Source: Adiantum capillus-veneris
Lineage: Eukaryota > Streptophyta > Polypodiopsida > Polypodiales > Pteridaceae
DNA length: 64,000 nt
Assembly: GCA_014529385.2 (NCBI GenBank)
Contig: CM043966.1
Location: 86,088,087 to 86,152,086 of the forward strand
Direction: 5' to 3'
The position numbers and the translations under genes are program-made. Numbering within the stretch: position 1 is the stretch's first letter; every line of letters begins with the position of its first letter. This document shows, piece by piece, positions 34,307 to 43,116 of this stretch. The notes beneath the pieces are model-generated. The model saw only the letters and a list, made by a program, of their open reading frames with translations. It ran no database searches and was not told where the DNA came from.

Positions 34307-35640
34307 GAACATCGTTTCCTATATCCATGAGAGGCACTGGCCTTTCATCCTCGTCCCCCTTCGCTTCTCTCACTGCTTTCCACAATTCTTCTGGCCACAC
34401 TGACCCTCAACTATTGGCACATAAGGTGGAAAATCCCCAAAAGAATGTTCTGTGGTATTAGGGACCACCCTATCCTTGCCAATTGACAACGGTTCTGGAC
34501 TCTCTATCTCTTCAATTTCCTCACTTATTGGCTCTATTGGCTTTTTTCGGATGGCAAAACAACTACCCTATTATGTATTGATTCTGGAGGTGGCTCTAGC
34601 AAGGCTTGTGCGGCCTCTATAAGCTTTTTGCACATTTCAAACCTTCGCTTTTCCAATTCTGCATATGGATAAGTCAACCATATTTGTTCTAGCGTTTCAT
34701 GAGGCTGCAATCGCGCCTCATATGCCTTGATGATAGCTTCCAAGGGTTCAAAAATATTTTCCGCAAGTACCAACCCTCCCCAGCTAACACTCTTTTGTTT
34801 TTCAGCTGGTTTAAGGGTGTCAACTTTCCTTTGCTGTTTCACTTACTCTCGAGCTTATTCAAGTTCAGCAGTTACATCCCTTAACTTCTCTTCTTGCCTG
34901 GCATTCACCTTAGCACGCCTTGCTCTCCATAACTCGCTCATGCTCACTTGATCAGGGTTCTCCTCTTCTAGAGTTGATGCTTTTCCTTGTTTCCTCTGAG
35001 CTCTTGTGACTACTCGCAGGCACCTTTTGCTCTTCCTCTGATCCACTAAACGGAATAGTGCTCATTAGATTCAATGTCGTATGAGGCTTTTGGCCGGATT
35101 ATTAGGGCAATCAGCCAATTAAATGCGTAAGCCCACAATCGGCACAAAAGCCATTCACTCTTACTATATCCGTTCTAGGATAGTCCCTCATTAAATGATC
35201 CCCATTGCATTTATAGCACGGTCCTCTTGGCTGCGCTAGAGCTGTTCCAAATTGACGTTGAGGGTAGGTGGGGGCCTAGGCCTTACCATTCCTCCCTGTC
35301 CTGCAATGAACATAAGAGTAGGGATATCCAATGACACCTTACCCTAGATGTTCGCCGCAATTGCACTAACTCCTACATTCCAATAATCAGGTGTGGCAGG
35401 TTCCTCGTATGCATAGTAGCCTTGGTTCATTCTTGGAGATGGTGGCTCTTCGTAGTATGCTGTCGGCACTAATGCTTTCTCCTCTACTTCCTCACCTCCT
35501 TGCACATACCTTACTGCCACTTGTTGATCCCTTGGCAATGGTGGTTGCGCTCCAAGCTTTGGCCTGGTTTCACAAAGTGTATATGTCGCAACAAATTAGG
35601 GCTTTTTTGTGCGTTATTTCCATTATGGTCACGCTATCTT
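34282..35640 (-). pseudogene. Gypsy-A gag C-terminal part with double zinc knuckle
   Basis: The minus strand at about 35,235-35,100 encodes CYKCNGDHLMRDYP and then CADCGLTHLIG, two CX2C-H knuckles with the last Cys of the first changed to Tyr. Upstream is an acidic/Pro region (35,538-35,344; TPDYWNVG). Downstream are charged, coiled-coil-like stretches (35,046-34,534; RARRAKVNARQEEKLRD, EKRRFEMCKKLIEAAQA) leading toward the protease across the copia insertion. Confidence 0.65.
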
Positions 35641-36547
35641 GACTCTTTGTGGAGTCTCCTTTTTGAGTTGATTTTCTCACTTTTCCCTTTCAAATTCTCC
35701 TCTATTTGGGTTAGGTAACACTCTCAGTATGTGTGGTGTCGACAAATGCACGGTCACACTAGCTTTTAGGCTCTAGATTTCTCTTGTTTCATCCAATGCT
35801 TTCCTATCTCTCCCTTAATGTTTTTCGTCTCGGTGTGCACAAGTCTGACAGCTACACTCTTTGATCTCACAAGGCGTTCTTCAGAGTCTATCCCTCTTTG
35901 GCTCAGCTTCTCTCTAAATTATCTAGGCTCGACAAACTTTTTCTCTAGCCTTGGCAATTTTGCTTTATTTTCTCACTTGATTCTGCACTAGGTGGTCTAT
36001 CGGCTTGCTCTCCGTCTATGGAAAGGTAGGAAACCCTTATCCACTCTCAAATGTACTCGTCGTGAAACTCAAGTCAATGTCACCGGCTGTGACAACTCTA
36101 TGTCAATCAAACGATTTGTCAAGTCGTACGCGTGCCTCGCAAGTAAAAGTCTGTCAAGACTATGCTCTCGTGAATGCCTGGATGTGCAACTAGATAGAGT
36201 CAAAACTCTCACTACGCCATGCACAATCTATGTCGCTAGCTATGCTCAAATGTGGCAAAAAATATGCACACTAGGTGCATTAAATAATGGCCCTATATGC
36301 CCAAAAAATAGCCCTGAATGTAGCCCTTAATGGCTAAGTATAAGTCTGCGCAATGCACTAGAGTCGTGTGGACTCAAGGTAGGCTCTCTATCAAAAAGTG
36401 TGCCGACAACAATGTAAAGGAAGCTGAATATCGGCCTATGTGGTGTCGTGAAGACCCAAATAATATGCAGTAGGGACACTAGGAGCTATCTCACGTCTGG
36501 GTATGTGATATGGCAATGAACTCGTCAAAGATATGCCCTCGTTACAA
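35641..36547. other. unclassified DNA, probable Gypsy-A leader
   Basis: No gene is recognised. On the minus strand it lies upstream of Gypsy-A gag, so part may be that element's leader. Short ORFs are motif-free. Confidence 0.35.
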
Positions 36548-36804
36548 CAATGGATGCTCAATGTGGTCAATGTCTCTAAGTTGTTCACTAGTCCATGTAA
36601 TGAGCCTAGTCGCAAGGTAAGCGCTAGTATCAACCTCCAAAGGACTAGTCGATGATCTCGTCAAAAGAATCTCACTCAATGGATGCTCACTGTGGTCAAT
36701 GTCTCTAAGTTGTTCACTAGTCCATGTAATGAGCCTAGTCGCAAGGTAAGTGCTAGTATCAACCTCCAAAGGACTAGTCGATGATCTCGTCAAAAGAATC
36801 TCAC
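36548..36804. repeat. two-copy tandem duplication, 129-bp unit
   Basis: 36548-36676 and 36677-36804 both run from CAATGGATGCTCA to CTCACTCA with only a few differences. The period is a multiple of three, and the minus strand stays open across both copies (LLTRSSTSPLEVDTS twice), but there is no other sign of coding. Confidence 0.9.
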
Positions 36805-37500
36805 TCATCTCAATCGTGAATGTCCGGTGTCGTCTACGGTCATCAAAATGGCAATGTCGTGCTATGGATAATAGGTCATTGTCAATGTGCAAGGTGTGCT
36901 CACAAATGATTGATATGTCGTGTGAACTCATCAAGTGGGCTCTCAAGCAAATCAATGGTGCATGTCTATGTGGTCTTGTATAGTATCAGTGACAATCTAA
37001 GTGCTCTAGGCACTATATATAGCATATGCAACAAGGTAGTATGGCGAACAAAGTATGGAGTACCACTTATCAATTGAATAACAACCAATTGTGGTGTCTG
37101 CTGGTAGCAACACCTCCATCTAACATCAACCCATATGTGAACAACCAACCTTAGTATGCCATTACTTGTAGTACATATACGTGCAAATCTAAATCATCAA
37201 CATAGGCACCAAAAATTGTTTAGAATGCCCAATAACAATGGATTTGCATGCAATCACCACAACAATCATATTCTTGACATATAAACGCTCACAATGGTGT
37301 AGCTAGCAAGTTCATCAACAACGAACCATTGATTCAGAGGAGTGGGATTGGGTGCAATCAGAAGACAGGCGCGGACGTGATGATAGGTGGATGAGGAGCC
37401 TCTATTTATGGCCTTCTGCTTTTATTAACGCCAGCCAGCATGGCTTTGAAAAGGGTTGAGCCCGGTTGGTGGGAGCCGCCGTGAATAGGGTGTGCAGCGG
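36805..37500. other. no gene seen
   Basis: Intergenic sequence without recognised features before the GCTATA array. Confidence 0.4.
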
Positions 37501-38009
37501 CGCTATAATTCAAGGCATGAGGTCAGCGCTATATGTGATTGAACTAAACCTTAGCGCTATATGTGTTGAACTAGGCCGCTATATGACTTGAGGGTCCGCT
37601 ATAAGACAATTGCATGGCTGAGAGGGAGCGAAAGTGCTATATGACTTCCAGGGCTCCGGATCCACGTGCGCTATAAGAGGCAAGGCAGCCAGCAGTGCCA
37701 AGGGAGCGTGGGCTTGGGATGAGCGCTATAGGGCTGCCACGAGAGTGTGCTATAAGACTTGATACCCGGAGAGCTATACTACTAATAATAATAATAAGAG
37801 GCAGCGTGGGGCCGGTGCCGTGAGCTATAAGAGATGATTGGCTGCAGCGATATAAGACAGGGAGAGAGGGCGCTATAAGGTGGAGGCGGGAGAGGGCCCG
37901 GCGCTATAAGACTTTTTTTTTTTTACTGCCCGCTATATGTGAAGGTAGGCCTGGAGATCAGTTCTGTTGGCGGTATAACACTTTTTTCTTGCATGTCTTG
38001 CGCTATAAG
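37501..38009. repeat. dispersed GCTATA(A/T)G motif array
   Basis: GCTATA occurs 15 times in about 510 bp, mostly as CGCTATAAG or CGCTATATG, plus two one-base variants (GCGATATAAG, GCGGTATAAC). Spacing is about 15-60 bp and the spacers are unrelated and GC-rich, so it is not a simple tandem repeat. The repeated core resembles the TATAAG part of the CACTA subterminal motif, but no TIR is seen here. Confidence 0.75.
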
Positions 38010-38395
38010 TGGGTACCCGTCACTACCCGGTAGAGTCAGCACCATATGTGGCCCACGTGGCATGATGAGCAGGAGGTGGCGCCACTGGCGGGTGAAGGGG
38101 CTTGGGGCCTAGTGGGCAGTTATTGCAGCCACGCAGGCAGGAGTTGGCGGCGTCAAAGAGGACGAGTGTGGAGAAGTGCTGCAGGCCGGAATAAAGGGCT
38201 GGGGCCACAGGTTTATGGCGAGGGAGATAAAGCGGGTATGGTGGGCAGAGAAGGAGGGGTGGGGTCCGTGGGTATGAAAGGGGTGTGTGGGCTCGCGGCG
38301 GCATGTCTGGCGTGAAGAGAAGGGCGAGCGCCGAGCCCTCATGGGCCGTGAGTGGCGCAAGGGGGCCCAAGTGATGGCGGGTATCTCGCGTGAGG
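38010..38395. other. GC-rich segment with open frames on both strands
   Basis: ORFs of about 83-115 codons occur on both strands because of base composition. No conserved motif is seen. No gene is called. Confidence 0.4.
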
Positions 38396-38399
38396 TGGC

Positions 38400-39529
38400 A
38401 AGCTTTTGTTTTTTTTTTCTCTTTTTCTTTTTTTTAAAAATAAATGGATAAGAGAGAGAGAAAGGGGAAGGTAGAGAGAGAAAAAGAGAGTTTTTTTAAA
38501 ATAAAAATAAAAAATAAATAAAACAAAGGGAAAATAAAATAAAAAGGGGGAATTTTTATTATTATTTTATTATTCTTATTTTTTATTTTTTATAAATAAA
38601 TAAATGCAAAAAGGGGAAAAACACAAATAAAGAGGGGTATTTATATATACATATATATATTTTACTTTTTTAATAAAAAATGGAGAAAATAGAAAATAGG
38701 GGGGAGTGTTTTTTTAATAAACAAAGTCAATTAAAAAAAAACTCAAAAAACTCAAAAATATCACAAGGGGCTTTCACACGCAAGTTTTCGGCGAGAGCGT
38801 GCCTCACACAGCGCGAACGTGCGCGGGCATCAAAATGGGACAAGAAAAAAATAACAGAGACGAAGAGAAAGTGCAGCAGAGAGGGCGTGAGCGAGCGCAA
38901 GTGATTCAGCTGCGCCCATGTGTGCGTGCAAGTGCGTGCCGACAGTAAAAATTCATCACGAGACATAAAAATAGCACAAAAATTGCTAAAATTAGCTAGA
39001 AAATCCCCAGGCACTCACATGATTATCGTGCAGACTCTGGCGTAAATATAGTGCACAAATTTTTTCAAATTTTGTAATTTTTAACTAATTTAAAGCAACG
39101 TTTAGGCAAATAATTAGCAAATAATTTCCAAAAAAATACCAAAAATTAGCCAAAACATTTTTGAGAATTATGCAGAAAATTATTCTCAAAATGCAGCACC
39201 GCATACCACAAAATTGATCATCAATTCATTACACACATCAATTACCAAGCAAAACAAACATTTTTAGGGCCGGTTTTGCCTCTTTTTTACCCGATTTGGA
39301 CCCAAAAATTATGGCGATTAGTGATCCAATTAGCAAAAATTCTGAGTATACACCTTTTGCACACTATCTCAACATCATCTTGCAACCAAAATCATACCCA
39401 TTTGTCAATTGTAATTAGGCTAAATGTGTGTGCACACACAAGCATAAACGTCACCTATGCACACACACAATTTCTACCAAAAATTGGGCAACCTTTCGGC
39501 GCTATTTTGGCATCCAAAAAACCATATTC
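38400..39529. other. AT-rich low-complexity DNA
   Basis: 38,400-38,760 is dominated by poly-T, AATAAA and TTATT tracts. 38,990-39,529 has repeated 'aaaattagc' phrases also common at 46.8-47.25 kb, suggesting that both sides of the Gypsy-B insertion belong to one older element. No coding sequence is seen. Confidence 0.5.
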
Positions 39530-39533
39530 ATAA

Positions 39534-39702
39534 TGTGGAGTAAGTCCACCTGGCAGTACCGGCCAGTGCTGATGTAAGCCTATAAGGCAAGAAAGTGTAT
39601 CTTGATGTAGGGGGTACATGCTATATAGGAAAGAACACGGGCCTGAACGAGGAGAGAGGTTTTGAGTCCAATCTTGAGATCAAACGCACTGTGTATTCCA
39701 CA
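39534..39702 (+). repeat. Gypsy-B LTR 1, 169 bp
   Basis: TGTGGAGTAAG...TGTATTCCACA, with short inverted ends TGTGGA/TCCACA. It is preceded by the ATAA target duplication. TTGGTGGAGACGGCGGG follows, whose complement ends in CCA as a tRNA 3' end should. I could not name the tRNA. Confidence 0.92.
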
Positions 39703-39794
39703 TTGGTGGAGACGGCGGGCAGCAGACAGCTATCTGTTGCTCTCCAGCATAGCCCGCCCCTGTGCATCTTATTCTTGCCCAGAAAATGAGTCAT

Positions 39795-39920
39795 CCTCTC
39801 TCCTCGTTCAGGCCCGCGTTCTTTCCTATATAGCATGTACCCCCTACATCAAGATACACTTTCTTGCCTTATAGGCTTACATCAGCACTGGCCGGTACTG
39901 CCAGGTGGACTTACTCCACA
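39795..39920 (-). repeat. partial inverted Gypsy-B LTR (snapback)
   Basis: This is the reverse complement of the first 126 bp of LTR 1 (39534-39659). The junction with the leader falls in CCTCTCTCC, a 9-bp string present both at the gag start and in the LTR, so the join looks microhomology-mediated. With LTR 1 it forms a large hairpin-capable structure around an approximately 135-bp centre. Confidence 0.9.
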
Positions 39921-40640
39921 CCTCCCTAATGTAGTGTGCTCACTACAAGACACTTAGAGAGAGAGACTGGACCAAACTAAGCTTGCCCTCAACGAGTGAG
40001 GCAGCTCCTTATATTGAGCACTGGAAAGGCTACATGCCAAGAACAACAGAAGTGTCCTCTCACACTAGGTGGTTGGACACACGACCACACACCACACCTC
40101 CCCCCTTAGGGAGAAAAGGATGAACATCTTTTACAAATTTGGACGGAGAAGGGACTCGACACAAAGGGATCAACTCCAACGCCTCATCCGGGGGGAGTGA
40201 TCATACAACGGCTTAGGGGCTAGGGACTGAACTTGGTGGCTAGACTCGACATCGTGCCGATCATCATCAAGGCACGGAACTCGTACATCTCGCTTATGCA
40301 AACATTAGGTCGCTATCCCAATGAAATGGACAAAACGAGGAAGGACTGACTGAGGATTGGGTGCGAAATTTTTGCGACATGCATCCCTTCCCGAAGGAGC
40401 TTGATGTGATGGTAACGGTTATTCAACAAAAACTAGATTGCAAAAGGAACCAAAGATGAAAAGACTACCACTAAACACAATGAAAAGTTGAGCTTCGCGA
40501 TTGCCACTCTGCTTCATGACCAGCAAGACTAGAAGATCAGGTACCTCTGTAGCAGTCAAGATGCAGCAACTCCCGTCTTCTAGAGCATTCTCAAAACAAG
40601 AACATTTGAAAACCAACTGCAAATGCCTTGTAGACTCTTA
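39921..40640 (-). mobile_element. fragment of a different gypsy 3' end inside Gypsy-B
   Basis: On the minus strand a polypurine-like CTAAGGGGGGAGG (about 40,109-40,097) is followed by an LTR-like segment beginning TGTGG and containing CAATATAAGG. The layout resembles the decayed element at 18.8-19.1 kb. No clear pol motif remains. It lies 3' of the GMP synthase relic on the same strand, so the relic may have been carried by this element. Confidence 0.4.
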
Positions 40641-40990
40641 CATACAATTAAAAAAACCATCAGGCAGCTTAACAGCCTCATCACCGTGGCCCATCCAAAC
40701 CGACAGACGAGTGCAGAGGGGGCCATCACCAAAAAGCCTGGAGCCAAAAGCCTGGAGCCTCAGAGAGCCAATACATCCATGCGCCCATATTCCTGGCTGA
40801 CAGTAGGCTTGACATGGCCGCCAAGAACTTTAACAATGAGTTGTAGGCCATAGCAGATGCCAAGGACTGTAACGTGATGCGTGGAGGTGTACGTGAAAAA
40901 GGAGGGGGGCAGAGAAGGGGAGCTGGGCTCGTGGACAGAGTGCGGGCCTCCGGAGAGAATGACGAGAGAGGGGTGTAGGAAGTGGCAGAG
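40640..40990 (-). pseudogene. captured GMP synthase fragment (glutamine amidotransferase domain)
   Basis: The minus strand encodes SGGPHSVHE (about 40,951-40,925), then in a second frame VTVLGICYGLQLIVKVLGGH and EYGRMDVLAL, then GPLCTRLSVWMGHGDEAVKLPDGF ending near 40,654. This is the order and spacing of the class-I amidotransferase half of GMP synthase, with the nucleophile Cys in GICYG and the GHGD motif. GMP synthase makes GMP from XMP and glutamine. A frameshift in the pyrimidine run before VTVLG and a stop after LAL make it non-functional. A donor-like GTATGTAAG follows the last exon-like codons, so an intron appears to be retained, pointing to DNA-level rather than mRNA-level capture. 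It is embedded in Gypsy-B. Confidence 0.8.
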
Positions 40991-41104
40991 AAAGCCCCCT
41001 CCTTCTCCTCCTGCTCTGCATCAGCAGTAAGATTGGCAGGAAACTGGAACATTTCCAAACCCTCATCCCTTGCAAGGAGTACCCAGGAACATTGTAGCTG
41101 TTCG

Positions 41105-41667
41105 CTCAGACTAATGGTTTAACAGAGCGTTTAAATCGCACACTCAAGCAAGTAATTGCTGCATTTGTAGATCCTTTGCATCAAGACTGGGATCAAGTGT
41201 TGCCGTTTGCAGTACATGCATACAACACTTCAGTCCAGGCTTCCACACGAGTTAGTCCTTTTCGAGCTTTGTATGGGTGCGATCCTGCCTTCCTCCTGAT
41301 ATGGCAACATTACAACTCACACCATCCAAAGCAGATGCGGTTGACTGGCTACATTATCTCCAACAGCAACAACCTCTTCTCCGTAGAGCCCTTCTTCACA
41401 ATTTACACATAGCACAAACCCGTCAGAAAAAAGCTTATGATGAAGGCCGGATCTTGGTGGAATACCCAGTGAATGCTTTAGTACTACTGTACTACCCCAT
41501 TCGACGCCCGGGTTTGAGTGAATCTTTGTTACACCGTTGGGTTGGGCCCTACAAAATCCTGCACAGGCTCCGCACCAACACCTATAGATTGCAGCGATTG
41601 TCTAACAACCGTATCACCACTGCTCACATCACGCGCATGAAGCCTTATCACGCCCCTTCACAGACAT
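41105..41667 (+). pseudogene. second copy of the Gypsy-B integrase C-terminal part
   Basis: 41105-41699 repeats 45668-46263 almost exactly (QTNGLTERLNRTLKQ onward to KPYHAPSQT). One base is lost near 41,288 (CTGCC against CTCGCC), which shifts the frame. LTR 2 follows directly. It is the 3' remnant of one of the two element copies. Confidence 0.92.
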
Positions 41668-41699
41668 GATGACCCCCTTCTTCTGTTTTTGGGGGGAGG

Positions 41700-41868
41700 T
41701 GTGGAGTAAGTCCACCTGGCAGTACCGGCCAGTGTTGATGTAAGCCTATAAGGCAAGAAAGTGTATCTTGATGTAGGGGGTACATGCTATATAGGAAAGA
41801 ACGCGGGCCTGAACGAGGAGAGAGGTTTTGAGTCCAATCTTGAGATCAAACGCACTGTGTATTCCACA
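41700..41868 (+). repeat. Gypsy-B LTR 2, 169 bp
   Basis: It is preceded by a polypurine tract (GGGGGGAGG, 41691-41699) and followed by GGCC 41869-41872, half of the inner target duplication. Confidence 0.93.
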
Positions 41869-42086
41869 GGCCTAATCTTGGAATCGGGTTTCTGCGTATG
41901 TGGAGCAGTAGTGGACAGGTAATTGAGTAATGCCTGATTTGTGTGGCTAACGTGAAGCATCATGTTGGAGATAGTCTGCAGCATTTGCTCCATTTGTGTG
42001 TTGCTGGTAGTGAACTCAGGATGCATAGACGCATCCTCATAGTGAGGAGAGCTGGGTGCTTGGTGTGGAGAGAGAGGATGACTCAT
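41869..42086 (-). pseudogene. inverted Gypsy-B gag N terminus
   Basis: On the minus strand the ATG at 42086 opens MSHPLSPHQAPSSPHYEDAS and runs to KIRP at the GGCC breakpoint. The continuation (PKSFSGFSTEDVLTW) is found in plus orientation at 42341. The two halves meet at GGCC, so gag is intact in sequence but split by an inversion. Confidence 0.9.
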
Positions 42087-42169
42087 TTTCTGGGCAAGAA
42101 TGAGATGCACAGGGGCGGGCTATGCTGGAGAGCAATAGATAGCTGTCTCCTTCCCGCCGTCTCCACCAA

Positions 42170-42338
42170 TGTGGAATACACAGTGCGTTTGATCTCAAGA
42201 TTGGACTCAAAACCTCTCTCCTCGTTCAGGCTCGCGTTCTTTCCTATATAGCATGTACCCCCTACATCAAGATACACTTTCTTGCCTTATAGGCTTACAT
42301 CAGCACTGGCCGGTACTGCCAGGTGGACTTACTCCACA
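42170..42338 (-). repeat. Gypsy-B LTR 3, inverted, 169 bp
   Basis: Full-length LTR in minus orientation, with its leader (42087-42169) on its left as expected for a 5' LTR read on the minus strand. GGCC follows at 42339-42342. Confidence 0.93.
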
Positions 42339-42340
42339 GG

Positions 42341-43108
42341 CCCAAGTCTTTTTCGGGGTTTTCGACCGAAGATGTCCTCACATGGTTGGACCACTTCGAC
42401 AACGTGGCTAGTTATCATCGCTGGTCTGATGATCGCAAAGCGATGGAAGCGCGCACTCTTCTCGAAGGCGTGGCCGCGACTTGGTTCATCCAGCAACCGG
42501 AGGACGTGAAAAGTGACTGGGGTATGCTCAAATCTTTACTAATTCAAAATTTTGCTCACCAGAACATTACCCAGAGTGCTTTACAACAACTGCATGTTTT
42601 AAAACAACAACAATTAGAGCCTATCGCCCAATTTTCTGTCAAAATGAATCAACTGCTTCTTCGCGCCGACCCTACCATGTCCGAGGAAATGAAACTCTTC
42701 TTTCTTTGGCCTCGTCTGCGACATGACATTTCTCGACGTGTTCGTGATCAGGGCCCTACTTCATTTCATGCGGCTATTCATATTGCACAATGCATTGAAG
42801 GTACATTGCAATCTGACATTTCTACTGTGTTAACATCGCAACCTTCTGCTCAAAGATCTGCAGGAAACTCACATCCGACACCCATGGATATTGATATTCA
42901 AAATGCTCAAATCAACTCAAGGCCGGTCAACTCCAGGAGAGCATTACCTGATCGTGATGCTCAAGGACGTCCCAAGTGTTTTTACTGCAACACATATGGC
43001 CACATTAGGCGGCATTGTCGTCGGCTCCAAGCAACTCAACAACATCAAAATGCACAAATTCAACTGGCTGATGCTGCTGCCCTGGTAGAACTGCCGGAAA
43101 ACATCTAG
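42341..43108 (+). CDS. Gypsy-B gag, C-terminal part
   Basis: The frame open from the LTR 3 junction to TAG 43106-43108 encodes the gag core (FSTEDVLTWLDHFDNVASYH, WFIQQPEDVKSDW, RADPTMSEEMKLFFLWPRL) and one CCHC knuckle (CFYCNTYGHIRRHCRR). The N terminus lies inverted at 41869-42086. Pol starts just after, in another frame, consistent with frameshifted gag-pol expression. Confidence 0.88.
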   Translation, partial: PKSFSGFSTEDVLTWLDHFDNVASYHRWSDDRKAMEARTLLEGVAATWFIQQPEDVKSDWGMLKSLLIQNFAHQNITQSALQQLHVLKQQQLEPIAQFSVKMNQLLLRADPTMSEEMKLFFLWPRLRHDISRRVRDQGPTSFHAAIHIAQCIEGTLQSDISTVLTSQPSAQRSAGNSHPTPMDIDIQNAQINSRPVNSRRALPDRDAQGRPKCFYCNTYGHIRRHCRRLQATQQHQNAQIQLADAAALVELPENI

Positions 43109-43116
43109 GCGGGACG

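Larger units (their letters stand above)
22855..35640 (-). mobile_element. Gypsy-A: old Ty3/gypsy element with extra post-integrase ORF, split by copia
   Basis: On the minus strand, gag with zinc knuckles (35.6-35.1 kb), protease (29.3-28.7 kb), a linker region (28.6-28.0 kb), RT-RNase H (27.3-26.0 kb), integrase (26.0-24.65 kb) and an additional ORF (24.6-23.0 kb) follow in the usual order. They end at a 16-nt G run (C at 22855-22870) that serves as the polypurine tract. The copia element at 29,336-34,276 interrupts it. Every coding part has stops or frameshifts. The 5' LTR is not identified. A primer-site-like sequence at 47,287-47,304 on the same strand might belong to it, but the LTR next to that site does not resemble the 3' side here. 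Confidence 0.8.

Noticed and set aside
38023-38370. 115-codon minus-strand ORF, Pro/His/Leu-rich
   Set aside because: GC-rich segment with ORFs on both strands and no conserved motif.
41787-42110. Minus-strand ORF as a separate small gene
   Set aside because: It is the inverted gag N terminus of Gypsy-B running on into LTR 2.
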